Below are positions 54,038 through 62,965 of a stretch of DNA of 64,000 nucleotides, piece after piece; position 1 is the stretch's first letter, and every line of letters starts with the position of its first letter. The notes below the pieces were generated by a model. It ran no database searches. It was not told where the DNA came from and was given only the letters and a program-made list of their open reading frames with translations. A program made the translations under genes and the position numbers. This stretch comes from Alkalihalobacillus trypoxylicola (GTDB taxonomy: Bacteria; Bacillota; Bacilli; Bacillales; Bacillaceae_D), in contig NZ_LTAO01000012.1 in NCBI RefSeq assembly GCF_001590785.1, positions 310,001-374,000 on the forward strand. Direction: 5' to 3'.

Positions 54038-55453
54038 ATGACAGATTTTCGTACTGAACGTGATTTATTAGGGGAAAAAAATGTACCTAAAGAAGCTTAT
54101 TATGGGATTCAAACAATGAGAGCAAGGGAGAACTTTCCTATTACTGGGTACCCACCACATAAAGAATTAATCAAAGCATTCGGATATGTAAAAAAGGCAG
54201 CGGCGATGGCAAATAGAGACGTAGGAGTGTTGCAAAAGAAAATTGCCGATGCGATTATTCAGGCTTCTGAGGAAGTAATATCGGGAAAGCTAGATGATCA
54301 TTTTATAGTCGATTCTATCCAAGGTGGAGCAGGTACTTCTTTTAATATGAATGCAAATGAAGTCATTGCGAACCGTGCTATCGAAATATTAGGTGGACAA
54401 AAAGGTGAGTACTTAAAAGTAAGCCCGAATACACATGTAAATATGGCTCAGTCCACAAATGATGCTTTCCCTACAGCTATCCATATCGCTTGTCTTCATT
54501 TATCTAAAGGTTTAATTTCTACTTTAGAGCAATTAATTGAAACGATAAAAGAGAAGGAAAAGGAATTTGATCATGTTTTGAAGATGGGAAGAACTCATTT
54601 ACAAGATGCAGTGCCTATTCGGTTAGGACAAGAGTTCGGTGCTTATCGTCGAGTTTTAACTAGAGATTTAGTAAGAATCAAACGTTCTGTAGGTCATTTA
54701 TATGAAATAAATATGGGTGCAACTGCAGTAGGAACTGGTTTAAATGCAAAACCAGAATATATTGAAAAAGTACCTGTTTATTTAGCTGAAATTACAGGAT
54801 TTCCATTAAAAAAAGCAGAAGATCTGGTTGATGCTACGCAAAATACCGATGCTTATACAGAATTATCAAGTGCACTTAAAATCATGGCCATAAATCTTTC
54901 GAAAATTGCTAATGATTTACGCTTAATGAGTTCAGGTCCGAGAACAGGTATAAATGAAATTAATTTACCACCAAGACAGCCGGGTTCTTCGATTATGCCT
55001 GGTAAGGTAAATCCGGTCATGTGTGAAGTAATCAACCAAATTTCGTTTCAAGTGATTGGCAATGACCATACGATTAGTTTAGCCTCTGAAGCAGGTCAAT
55101 TAGAACTAAATGTGATGGAGCCCGTACTTGTATTTAATTTATTACAATCCTTCTCTATTCTACAAAATGGAATGGATGTATTCCGTAAGTATGCAGTAGA
55201 AGGAATTACAGCTAACATTGAAAGATGTCAAGAAATGGTCGAGCACAGTGTTGGAATTATAACCGCAATTAACCCGCATGTCGGTTATGAAGTAGCTTCA
55301 AGAGTAGCAAAAGAGGCAATAAAGACCAATCGTTCTGTTCGTGAAATTTGTTTGGAAAGAGGCATATTATCCGAAGAGGAATTAAATGAAATTCTTGACC
55401 CGATGGAAATGACGAATCCTGGAATAGCGGGAGCAAGATTTATTTACGGCTAA
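54038..55453 (+). CDS. aspA: Aspartate ammonia-lyase (aspartase)
   Basis: Converts aspartate to fumarate and ammonia. The 471 aa protein is of the aspartase/fumarase superfamily; GSSIMPGKVN near residue 310 is the flexible catalytic loop signature, with MNMNANEVIANRA-like text (NMNANEVIANRAIEILGG) and NTHVNMAQSTNDAFPTA. Similarity is closer to B. subtilis AnsB than to fumarase. The ATG at 54038 is preferred because ATG 54017 overlaps the GAAGGAG site; spacing of 12 nt is a little long. No ansA asparaginase gene is adjacent. Strong terminator downstream. Confidence 0.92.
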   Translation: MTDFRTERDLLGEKNVPKEAYYGIQTMRARENFPITGYPPHKELIKAFGYVKKAAAMANRDVGVLQKKIADAIIQASEEVISGKLDDHFIVDSIQGGAGTSFNMNANEVIANRAIEILGGQKGEYLKVSPNTHVNMAQSTNDAFPTAIHIACLHLSKGLISTLEQLIETIKEKEKEFDHVLKMGRTHLQDAVPIRLGQEFGAYRRVLTRDLVRIKRSVGHLYEINMGATAVGTGLNAKPEYIEKVPVYLAEITGFPLKKAEDLVDATQNTDAYTELSSALKIMAINLSKIANDLRLMSSGPRTGINEINLPPRQPGSSIMPGKVNPVMCEVINQISFQVIGNDHTISLASEAGQLELNVMEPVLVFNLLQSFSILQNGMDVFRKYAVEGITANIERCQEMVEHSVGIITAINPHVGYEVASRVAKEAIKTNRSVREICLERGILSEEELNEILDPMEMTNPGIAGARFIYG

Positions 55454-55482
55454 TGTAATAAGGATTATATCATAAATCGAGT

Positions 55483-55516
55483 AGCGTATAGGTTGCAAAG
55501 CCTATACGCTTTTTTG
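55483..55516 (+). terminator. Terminator after aspartase
   Basis: AGCGTATAGG and CCTATACGCT form a perfect 10-bp stem followed by TTTTTT. Confidence 0.93.
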
Positions 55517-55642
55517 AGAACCAATTCATATGAACGGAATGAGCATAATTGTCAAAGAAAAATAATAATTACGATCTATTCGTAAACCGAGATATGGTAA
55601 GATTTAATTGTTGAATCCACTAATTTTTTATTTTTCGTCTAG

Positions 55643-56092
55643 ATGAGTGAATTTCATCATTGCTCTATAAATGAATAAAACCGAACATTTCTTATAAATA
55701 TGTTTTAAACATTTGTGAATTAACTTCTTGATTGAAACGGTAGGTAGTGACTCCCGAAGGATCAGCGCAATCTGAAGATCCACTCTGACGAAGCTCAGCG
55801 TAGTCAGAGTTAGCTGAAGACAAGCACTTGGGAAAGCATCTACTTAAAGTGAAAATCAAAAACCTAACCGCTTGGTTTTTATTAAAAGATAAATGTTTGT
55901 TAAAAAACTTCTTGATTGAAACGGTAGGTAGTGACTCCCAAAGGATCAGCGCAATCTGAAGATCCACTCTGACGAAGCTCAGCGTAGTCAGAGTTAGCTG
56001 AAGACAAGCCCTTGGGAAAGCATCTACCTATAGTGAAAATCAAAAACCGAATCGTTCGGTTTTCATTGTAAGATGTGAATGATGAAATTGAT
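55643..56092. repeat. Family B tandem composite element C2
   Basis: A 450-bp non-coding element in the 780-bp gap between aspartase and yqgU. It begins with the same 20 bp as C1 (ATGAGTGAATTTCATCATTG) and ends GAATGATGAAATTGATTC. Two structured units lie at 55728-55860 and 55912-56044, nearly identical to each other and to those of C1. In each, GGTAGGTAGTGACTCCC pairs with GGGAAAGCATCTACC, and ACTCTGAC pairs with GTCAGAGT inside. Bases 55517-55642 and 56093-56234 show no other feature. Confidence 0.87.
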
Positions 56093-56234
56093 TCCGATTA
56101 TAAAAAAATGAAACATAATGAACAGTAAAACCGTCTAATATGGAGGAGACTATTTAAGAAATAAAAATTCTAATATTACATTGATTTTTAAGTAAATGAT
56201 TTTAAATCATTTTTCAAAAAAAAGGGGGAGTCCA

Positions 56235-57341
56235 TTGAAACAGAAGATTTTATTTTTTTGTCTGCCTCTTCTTCTTTTTCTTTGGGGCTGTCAGTTCGTT
56301 AGCCATCCTTCACCTAGCATAGTTAATGAAGAAAGAGCTCAAAAGAGCAAGGGTGCAGAAAAAATAGATACCATTATACCTTATTCAAGTAAGAGTGCCT
56401 TTTTAGAGGTTCTTGGTTGGTTTGACTCAGAGACTGTCGTCATCTTTGAAGAAGATGAGAAGAGTGCAAAAGTATTGAAGTATCATATTTATTCTGGAGA
56501 AGTGGTAGAAATTTTTCATACGGATGCTTCTATTTTAGAAGTAGAGTGGTTTTATTCATCGATGATATTAGCGGTCCAAACAATGGATGACGAAGCTGAG
56601 CAAGCCGATTTACTATTTATTAATCAAATGGGAGAGCGATTAATGACGCTTAATCAATTTGGTGACCAATATTCAGTCATTTTAAATCCTTTTAATAAAG
56701 ATGTGTTGGTCGTTGTTTCTTATTTACCTGATTGGCAATTAGAAAGCTATGTCATTAATTTACCTAAAAGTGATATTACTCCTTTACATTTAACCGAGCA
56801 CGATTATCAATGGCTATCAGATGGCAGTTTAACCTATTTAACAAAAGAAAATGAATGGTTTTCATCTCTACATCGATATACAATAGAGAATAATCAAGAA
56901 CAGTTATTAAACGAGAGACTCATTCAATTTTTTTCTTTTAGTGATTTTGTTTATTTAGGCATACATGCGGATTCTCCCCAAGAGCAAACGATGAAGTATA
57001 CTTTTTATCAAGGCGAGCAAGAAATAAGTACGCTAGATGTGCCGATTTTAACGACACATTCAGAGGAATGGTGGATACCTTTCTTTGATTATAATCCAGA
57101 AAGTAAGAGCTTTTATTACATGAAGCCTAAATATAGTAGTGATTTTTACCATTATGATGATGGATTTGAATTAATGAAATATGAAATGAATAATCAATCC
57201 ACGAACAAAATCTTAGAGTTAGAGGATTTTGTGCCATTTCAAGTTTCTCCAAATGAAGAATATCTCTTATATGGACAACAATTTCACTATTTATATTCTA
57301 ATGAAAAGAATGAAGTGATTTCATTAGTAGAGGGGCAATAA
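56235..57341 (+). CDS. yqgU: YqgU-like lipoprotein
   Basis: A 368 aa lipoprotein related to B. subtilis YqgU. The signal peptide ends in a lipobox (LFLWGC), so the protein is anchored outside the membrane. The rest has repeated beta-strand blocks (VLGWFDSETVVIFEEDE; LNPFNKDVLVVVSYLPDW; QVSPNEEYLLYG) that suggest a beta-propeller. Function unknown. The TTG at 56235 follows AAAGGGGGAG by 6 nt; an ATG at 56196 has no such site. A TPP riboswitch begins 50 bp downstream. Confidence 0.82.
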   Translation: MKQKILFFCLPLLLFLWGCQFVSHPSPSIVNEERAQKSKGAEKIDTIIPYSSKSAFLEVLGWFDSETVVIFEEDEKSAKVLKYHIYSGEVVEIFHTDASILEVEWFYSSMILAVQTMDDEAEQADLLFINQMGERLMTLNQFGDQYSVILNPFNKDVLVVVSYLPDWQLESYVINLPKSDITPLHLTEHDYQWLSDGSLTYLTKENEWFSSLHRYTIENNQEQLLNERLIQFFSFSDFVYLGIHADSPQEQTMKYTFYQGEQEISTLDVPILTTHSEEWWIPFFDYNPESKSFYYMKPKYSSDFYHYDDGFELMKYEMNNQSTNKILELEDFVPFQVSPNEEYLLYGQQFHYLYSNEKNEVISLVEGQ

Positions 57342-57342
57342 C

Positions 57343-57370
57343 TTGATTTTTGTCTATCATCTGTCATAAT
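57343..57370 (+). promoter_or_regulatory. Promoter of the thiamine operon
   Basis: TTGATT (57343) and CATAAT (57365) with a 16-bp spacer, about 25 bp ahead of the TPP riboswitch. Confidence 0.6.
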
Positions 57371-57391
57371 AAAGATAGAAAATTTCATATG

Positions 57392-57558
57392 ATTGTGGAA
57401 GCTAGGGGTGCTTATCTTGAATAAGCTGAGAAAAAGGTGTGTTCCTTTTACCCTTGAACCTGATCTGGTTGATACCAGCGTAGGAAAGTGACTGCTACTT
57501 AAAATATTTACGTTGATTTTGTGTGGTCGTACTCTTTCCCTAGAGTACGGCTTTTTTT
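57392..57558 (+). promoter_or_regulatory. TPP riboswitch (THI element) with terminator
   Basis: The aptamer shows GCTAGGGGTGC near 57401, GCTGAGA at 57425, ACCCTTGAACCTGATCTGG at 57450 and CCAGCGTAGGAAAG at 57475, the standard thiamine pyrophosphate sensing parts. A terminator at 57526 follows, so excess TPP should switch off thiE-thiD by premature termination. Confidence 0.96.
57526..57558 (+). terminator. Terminator of the TPP riboswitch
   Basis: GTCGTACTCT and AGAGTACGGC pair around TTCCCT, followed by seven T residues. Confidence 0.9.
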
Positions 57559-57578
57559 ATGGAAAAGGAGAGATTGAA

Positions 57579-58202
57579 ATGAAAAATTTCCGTTTATATG
57601 CGATTACAGGTGAAGAATTTCATCCCGAAAGAGATTTAATAGACGTTATGGAGCAAGCCATTTTGGGGGGAGTCGATATCATTCAACTCCGTGATAAAAC
57701 TAGTTCTAAAATGGTGGTATTAGAAAAAGCGAAGCGCTTAAAAGCCTTGACGGACCAATATCATATTCCGCTAATCATAAACGACCATATTGATGTCGCT
57801 TTAGCAGTTGATGCAAGTGGTGTCCATGTAGGTCAAGATGATTTGCCTTTAGAGGAAGTGAGGAAAATTATAGGAAAGGACAAAATCATCGGAGTCTCGA
57901 CCCATCAATTAACAGAAGCCAAAAAAGCCGAAGCCAATGGTGCTGATTATATTGGAGTTGGACCTATTTTTACGACGAAAAGTAAAGTCGACGTCGTGGA
58001 TCCAGTTACCACTACTTATATTTCTGAAGTCGTGTCTGAAATTAGCATTCCATTTGTGGCGATAGGCGGTATAAAGCTGCACAACGTTCAGCAAGTAATA
58101 GAAGCTGGAGCTACCCGGGTATGTATGATTAGTGAGATTGTTGGTGCATCGGATGTAAAAGGAGTTTGTCAAGAATTTATCCGAATATTAGAGAGAAAGT
58201 AG
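57579..58202 (+). CDS. thiE: Thiamine-phosphate synthase
   Basis: Joins HMP-pyrophosphate and thiazole phosphate to make thiamine phosphate. The 207 aa TIM-barrel protein has IIQLRDKT, LIINDHIDVALA, GVHVGQDDLPL and YIGVGPIFTTKSK, typical of ThiE rather than the TenI isomerase. The ATG at 57579 follows AAGGAGA by 6 nt; the frame extends upstream into the riboswitch terminator only by chance. First gene of the thiE-thiS-thiG-thiO-thiD operon. Confidence 0.92.
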   Translation: MKNFRLYAITGEEFHPERDLIDVMEQAILGGVDIIQLRDKTSSKMVVLEKAKRLKALTDQYHIPLIINDHIDVALAVDASGVHVGQDDLPLEEVRKIIGKDKIIGVSTHQLTEAKKAEANGADYIGVGPIFTTKSKVDVVDPVTTTYISEVVSEISIPFVAIGGIKLHNVQQVIEAGATRVCMISEIVGASDVKGVCQEFIRILERK

Positions 58203-58210
58203 TGATTGAA

Positions 58211-58408
58211 ATGAATTTGCTGGTAAATGGGGAAGAGCATCAATTAGAGGTTAAAAATCTGACAGAGCTCATTCAATATTATAAGCTAGAGCCTCAATTA
58301 GTAGTTGTGGAATTAAACGGTGTAATCATTGAAAGAGAAAAATGGGAAGAAACTGTCTTAGAAGAGAATAATGAAATTGAGTTAGTTCATTTTGTAGGAG
58401 GTGGTTGA
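58211..58408 (+). CDS. thiS: Sulfur carrier protein ThiS
   Basis: A 65 aa ubiquitin-like protein that carries sulfur as a C-terminal thiocarboxylate for thiazole formation. It ends VHFVGGG, the same ending as B. subtilis ThiS. The ATG at 58211 is 8 bp after the thiE stop; the ribosome binding site is weak, so coupling to thiE is likely. ThiG begins 2 bp after its stop. Activation would need the ThiF-like enzyme encoded at 43979. Confidence 0.94.
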   Translation: MNLLVNGEEHQLEVKNLTELIQYYKLEPQLVVVELNGVIIEREKWEETVLEENNEIELVHFVGGG

Positions 58409-58410
58409 TT

Positions 58411-59184
58411 ATGAAGAAAACATTAAACATTGCCAATCGCCAATTATCATCCCGTTTTTTCTTAGGTACGGGAAGGTATCCGAATCCTTTTGTGCAAAAT
58501 GAGGCCATTAAAGCCTCAGGAGCCGAGGTTCTTACTTTTGCGATTAGAAGAGTGAACTTAGATGCACCAATGGAAGATGCTATTTTACAGCATTTAGAGG
58601 TAGAGAATTTCACCTTTTTACCTAATACATCTGGTGCTAAAACAGCGGATGAAGCCATTAGAATTGCTCGATTAGCTAGAGCCTCCGGAATTAGTGATTG
58701 GATAAAGGTTGAAATTAGTGCAAATGAGAAAACCTTATTACCAGACCCAATTGAAACCTTAAAAGCAACCGAAACATTAGTTAAGGAAGGCTTTGTGGTT
58801 CTTCCTTACACTTCAGATGACCCTATACTTTGTAAAAGACTTGAAGAAGTTGGTGCAGCTGCCGTTATGCCTGGTGGAGCACCTATCGGTACAGGTCTTG
58901 GAATTCTGAACCCTTACAATATTAGCCTAATAGTAGAGGAGTCGAATGTTCCTATTATCGTTGATGCAGGCTTAGGAAACGCTTCAGATGTGGTATTAGC
59001 GATGGAGCTTGGAGTAGATGGTATTTTAATGAATACTCCTGTTGCAAAAGCGAAGGATCCAGTTAAAATGGCCGAGGCAATGAAAGGGGCCATTGAGGTT
59101 GGTCGACTGTCCTATGAAGCTGGTAGAATTCCTAAGAAAAAATATGCGACCGCTAGTAGTGCTTATCAAGATTTAATGTTATAG
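58411..59184 (+). CDS. thiG: Thiazole synthase
   Basis: Builds the thiazole phosphate ring from DXP, dehydroglycine and ThiS thiocarboxylate. The 257 aa protein has [10 protein letters not shown] near the N-terminus, FAIRRVNLD, the Schiff-base Lys in WIKVEI, and [14 protein letters not shown]. The ATG at 58411 lies 9 nt after GGAGG, which is inside the end of thiS. Normal length for the family. Confidence 0.96.
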   Translation: MKKTLNIANRQLSSRFFLGTGRYPNPFVQNEAIKASGAEVLTFAIRRVNLDAPMEDAILQHLEVENFTFLPNTSGAKTADEAIRIARLARASGISDWIKVEISANEKTLLPDPIETLKATETLVKEGFVVLPYTSDDPILCKRLEEVGAAAVMPGGAPIGTGLGILNPYNISLIVEESNVPIIVDAGLGNASDVVLAMELGVDGILMNTPVAKAKDPVKMAEAMKGAIEVGRLSYEAGRIPKKKYATASSAYQDLML

Positions 59185-59213
59185 ATCCTATCGTATGGAA
59201 AGTAGGGAAGGTT

Positions 59214-60323
59214 TTGGCTGAGAATATTTGTATATTAGGTGGAGGAGTTATTGGTTTAGCCGTAGCCTATGAGCTAACAAACAGGGGGTTTACTGTAAAA
59301 ATATTAGAGAAATCTAAGTGTGGCGGTCAAGCATCTGGAGCAGCTGCAGGAATGCTGGCACCATTCTCTGAAATAGGTGAAGACCCTGATGATTTTTTTC
59401 GGCTTTGTTTAGAAAGCTTACGCTTATATCCAGATTGGATTAAAAAAATAAAGGAAGATTCAGCATTAGAATTCGAATATACGAATAGCGGTAGCCTTTA
59501 TGCGGTCTATCATGAAGCAGATATTTTAGCTCTAGAAACGCGGAAAAATTGGCAAAACCGATGGGGAGCCAATGCCGAGCTTTTAATCGGGGATGAATTG
59601 AAAAATGTTGAACCTGAATTATCTGATGAAATAATTGCTGCCCTCTACTACCCTCAAGAAGGTCATGTTTATGCACCAGGCTATGTAGCTGCTTTAGAAG
59701 CCGCTTGTAGAAAGAAGGGTGTAGAAATTTACGAAGACCTCGGCCATGTGGAACTAATTGAAACCCAGCCTGATTATAATGTGCTCCAATCTAGTAATGG
59801 ACAAACTTTTACTGAAAAGCAGCTCATCATATGTTCAGGCGCATGGGCGAAAGAACTTGAGGACGTTCTATCTATCAAACTACCAATCTATCCAATTCGG
59901 GGACAAATATGTGCCTATCAATCAGCAAATCAGTCGATATCTCATATTGTGTATAGCAGTCAGGGATATATCGTTCCAAAAGAAAATGGAACGTTAGTTA
60001 ATGGTGCATCAGAAGATATTGCAGGCTTTCAAACAACTGTAACGGAAAAAGGGATTCAACGATTAACAAATTGGAATCACAAAATGTTCCCATTTTTAAA
60101 AAAGGAAACACCGTTTCATCATTGGGCGGGATTAAGGCCAGCAACACAAGATGGCTATCCGTTTATCGGTTTGCTTCCTAATCAAAAAATTATTTTTGCA
60201 ACCGGACATTATCGAAACGGCATTTTATTAAGTCCTGTCACAGCAAAGATTATTGCTGATCTAATAGAAGACAAGCAACCAGTAGTTAGTATAGAATCTT
60301 TTCAACCATTACGTTTTACATAA
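59214..60323 (+). CDS. thiO: Glycine oxidase ThiO
   Basis: FAD-dependent oxidase that converts glycine to the dehydroglycine used by ThiG in aerobic bacteria. The 369 aa protein has the dinucleotide motif ILGGGVIGLAVAYEL at the N-terminus and HWAGLRPATQDGYPFIG and GHYRNGILLSP at the C-terminus. The start is TTG 59214, with AGGGAAGG just upstream. It is in the thi operon, 29 bp after thiG. Confidence 0.93.
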   Translation: MAENICILGGGVIGLAVAYELTNRGFTVKILEKSKCGGQASGAAAGMLAPFSEIGEDPDDFFRLCLESLRLYPDWIKKIKEDSALEFEYTNSGSLYAVYHEADILALETRKNWQNRWGANAELLIGDELKNVEPELSDEIIAALYYPQEGHVYAPGYVAALEAACRKKGVEIYEDLGHVELIETQPDYNVLQSSNGQTFTEKQLIICSGAWAKELEDVLSIKLPIYPIRGQICAYQSANQSISHIVYSSQGYIVPKENGTLVNGASEDIAGFQTTVTEKGIQRLTNWNHKMFPFLKKETPFHHWAGLRPATQDGYPFIGLLPNQKIIFATGHYRNGILLSPVTAKIIADLIEDKQPVVSIESFQPLRFT

Positions 60324-60335
60324 GGAGGGTTAAAA

Positions 60336-61136
60336 ATGAGGGCAAAAGCATTAACCATTGCAGGTTCTGACAGTGGGGGTGGAGCTGGTATTCAGGCTGA
60401 TATCAAAACGTTTCAAGAGCTAGGTGTTTTTGGTATGAGTGCGATAACAGCTATAACGGCACAAAATACATTAGGAGTTCATGGGGTTTACCCACAATCG
60501 TTAGACGCGATAGAATCTCAACTAGATGCTGTTTTATCAGATATAGGAGCGGATAGTGTAAAGACAGGGATGCTTTTTTCAGCAGAAATTATCCAACTTG
60601 TAGCTAAAAAAATGAAAGAATATAGTAGTCAAAATATTGTCGTGGATCCTGTCATGATTGCAAAGGGAGGTTCCACTTTATTACAAGAAGAAGCAATAGA
60701 AGCATTAATTTCTGATTTGCTTCCGCTAGCAACCGTAATAACACCTAACCTACCAGAAGCAAAAGCTATTTTAAATTGGCAAGATGAAATAAGCACAACA
60801 AAACAAATGGAAGAATTGGCGATCGCTCTTTTTGAGTTAGGTCCCAAATATATTTTGGTCAAAGGAGGCCACTTGTCAGAAGGTCCAGCGATCGATTTAT
60901 TATATGATGGAACGAAAATGACTACTTTTCATTCAGAAAGAATTCCAACGAAGCATACACATGGGACAGGATGCACCTTTGCAGCAGCGATTGCAGCAGA
61001 ATTAGCCAAGAAAAAATCTATAGAAGAATCCGTTCAAGTAGCTAAGGATTTTATTACAATGGCAATTACTCATTCTTTAAATATTGGTAAAGGTATTGGA
61101 CCAACCGACCATAGTGCGTATCGTCAATATCAATAA
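60336..61136 (+). CDS. thiD: Hydroxymethylpyrimidine/phosphomethylpyrimidine kinase
   Basis: Phosphorylates HMP twice to give HMP-pyrophosphate for ThiE. The 266 aa ribokinase-fold protein has IAGSDSGGGAGIQADIK at the start, VVDPVMIAKGG, and the anion-hole motif HGTGCTFAAAIAA near residue 210. AAGGAGG precedes the ATG by 8 nt. It ends the operon; thiC, thiM and tenA are not present in this window, so HMP must come from elsewhere. Confidence 0.95.
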   Translation: MRAKALTIAGSDSGGGAGIQADIKTFQELGVFGMSAITAITAQNTLGVHGVYPQSLDAIESQLDAVLSDIGADSVKTGMLFSAEIIQLVAKKMKEYSSQNIVVDPVMIAKGGSTLLQEEAIEALISDLLPLATVITPNLPEAKAILNWQDEISTTKQMEELAIALFELGPKYILVKGGHLSEGPAIDLLYDGTKMTTFHSERIPTKHTHGTGCTFAAAIAAELAKKKSIEESVQVAKDFITMAITHSLNIGKGIGPTDHSAYRQYQ

Positions 61137-61146
61137 AAATGCTCAT

Positions 61147-61191
61147 AAAACATTCTCTCTTTTTAATCATTTGATGGGAGAATGTTTTTAG
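61147..61191 (+). terminator. Terminator after the thi operon
   Basis: AACATTCTC and GAGAATGTT form the stem around a 22-nt loop region, followed by TTTAG. Confidence 0.75.
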
Positions 61192-61269
61192 TTTCGGAAT
61201 TGATGGTGCTTCCTGTATAATGTAACAGTGTAACGGAAATTGTATCGGAACGAGAGAAGGAGAATTACG

Positions 61270-61860
61270 ATGCTTGAAGGAAACAAAGGTTTATGGATTA
61301 TGCCAGGTATTTTGGTGATCATTATGATTCTTGGTGGTATTTATTACGTGAACGATAGCGATCAGGTTTCTAATGAAGAGCTTATTGAACATATTGAATT
61401 ACATGCTGATTTGCAAGAGACAGACGACGATACATATGTATTGGAAGTGGAATGGGATTGGACGATTACACCTCTTGAAGGCTTATTTGGAGATGACTAT
61501 TTAGGTATTGTGTTTTATGATGAAAATGATCAAATAATAACCGACGTAGATATTGACCAGGCAACATTACATTTATATTATTTAGATGAGGTCATTGAGA
61601 CAAATCAAGCAGAGCATGCGGATAATGGTCTTATTTTTTCTTTTAGTAATAAGTTAGACGAGCATATTAGCTATGGCAATATTGGAAAGGCGCAAATCTT
61701 AGTAGAATCAGAACATATTGAATATGCGACGGTTCATTTATTACATACATGGATGAACCATGCACCACTTATTTCAAAGGACGCTACCTTTTCTAAAGTA
61801 GAGTTTGATGGCGCATCTGGAATTCCATATTGGGTAAAGAAGAAATCCTCTAATGATTAA
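61270..61860 (+). CDS. Membrane-anchored protein, unknown
   Basis: A 196 aa protein with one N-terminal helix (LWIMPGILVIIMILGGIYYV) and an acidic outer domain (EELIEHIELHADLQETDDDTY and similar). The outer domain is beta-rich (VLEVEWDWTITPLEGLFGDD), but no known family was recognised. The ATG at 61270 follows AAGGAG by 8 nt. It lies 11 bp ahead of the DUF1385/YqgV gene, whose ribosome binding site overlaps its stop, so the two form an operon. Confidence 0.75.
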   Translation: MLEGNKGLWIMPGILVIIMILGGIYYVNDSDQVSNEELIEHIELHADLQETDDDTYVLEVEWDWTITPLEGLFGDDYLGIVFYDENDQIITDVDIDQATLHLYYLDEVIETNQAEHADNGLIFSFSNKLDEHISYGNIGKAQILVESEHIEYATVHLLHTWMNHAPLISKDATFSKVEFDGASGIPYWVKKKSSND

Positions 61861-61871
61861 AGGAGAATGGA

Positions 61872-62954
61872 TTGATAATGGCTACGATACGAGGATTATC
61901 CTATCAAAAGGGGATTTTTTTTATCGGAGAGCAATATATTTCTTGTTGCTATATAGAGAATGGTCGGCGGAAGAAATGGATTGAAAAAATATCCTTTTTA
62001 AGCTTTTACCGTATAAGTATTCAATTACTAAAGGCACTTCCCGTTTCACTTCGTATTTGTCTATTTCTTTTTTTAGGCTTAATGTTCGTGCCAAAGCTTT
62101 TCTACCTTTTTCAGATAAGTAGCTTTAAAGGTCTACCTTTTTATCTTATTTTTCATTTAATATTTGGAACCCATCTTTTCTTTCCAAAGGAATTAAAGAA
62201 ATATCATGGAGCAGAACACAAAGTGTTCAGTGATAGAGGAAGAAAAACGAGGGGAAGGATAGAGCAGATTCAGAAAGCAGCGATTACTAATCGTAATTGC
62301 TCTACCAATTCGGTAGTCATTTATTTCTGTTCATTTTTATCGCTCATTCCAATTATTTATTTAGGATTTGGGTTAGCCTTGTCAGAATCGATTATGTATA
62401 GCTCTTATCTTTCTTTCGTTACTGTTTTATTGATATCTTGGCTAATCAAACAAAAAAAGATGTCTTCTTTAAGACAGGCTGTCTTAAAGCTATCCTATTA
62501 TTTTCAAAGAAAATTAACCACTTTAGAGCCAGATAAAAGTCACTTAATTGTTGCTATTGAATCGTATCGACAATTAGCTAAAAAAGAATTTCCAGAGCAT
62601 TTAATTGTGAAGAGAAGAAAAAGAGAGGTGAAACAAATGGCTATTGCTGATATTACGATTATTCCTATTGGTACGGAGTCACCAAGTGTAAGTTCATATG
62701 TAAGTGAAATACATCAAGTTCTAAGTCAGTATAATCATAAAGTAAAATACCGATTAACTCCAATGTCTACGATCATTGAAGGAGAATTAGCAGATTTATT
62801 TGAGGTTATTCAAACGCTACATGAGGTTCCATTTAAGCATGGTTGTATGAGAGTGGCTACAAATATTCGAATAGATGATCGTCGTGACCAAGAATCAACG
62901 ATGGAAAGTAAAATGCTAGCGGTTGAAAATAAGTTAAATACCGTTGAAAAGTAA
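61872..62954 (+). CDS. DUF1385-like / YqgV (MTH1187-type) fusion
   Basis: A 360 aa frame joining two families. Residues 1-255 resemble a divergent DUF1385 protein (B. subtilis YqhQ type) with two to four helices, KYHGAEHKVFSDRG and TTLEPDKSHLIVAIESYRQL. Residues from 256 (ATG at 62637) match YqgV, an MTH1187-family thiamine-binding protein (ADITIIPIGTESPSVSSYV, LTPMSTIIEGEL). AGAGGTG lies 6 nt before that internal ATG, so YqgV may also be made alone. The start is TTG 61872 (6 nt from GGAG) or ATG 61878. Stop loss or a true fusion are both possible. Confidence 0.8.
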   Translation: MIMATIRGLSYQKGIFFIGEQYISCCYIENGRRKKWIEKISFLSFYRISIQLLKALPVSLRICLFLFLGLMFVPKLFYLFQISSFKGLPFYLIFHLIFGTHLFFPKELKKYHGAEHKVFSDRGRKTRGRIEQIQKAAITNRNCSTNSVVIYFCSFLSLIPIIYLGFGLALSESIMYSSYLSFVTVLLISWLIKQKKMSSLRQAVLKLSYYFQRKLTTLEPDKSHLIVAIESYRQLAKKEFPEHLIVKRRKREVKQMAIADITIIPIGTESPSVSSYVSEIHQVLSQYNHKVKYRLTPMSTIIEGELADLFEVIQTLHEVPFKHGCMRVATNIRIDDRRDQESTMESKMLAVENKLNTVEK

Positions 62955-62965
62955 ACAATAGAAAA

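Noticed and set aside
55692-55967. 91 aa minus-strand frame across C2
   Set aside because: It runs through two repeat units and repeats the same peptide; explained by the structured repeat.
55728-56044. Direct repeats that might be a CRISPR array
   Set aside because: Units are about 130 nt, only two per locus, with no regular spacers and no cas genes nearby.
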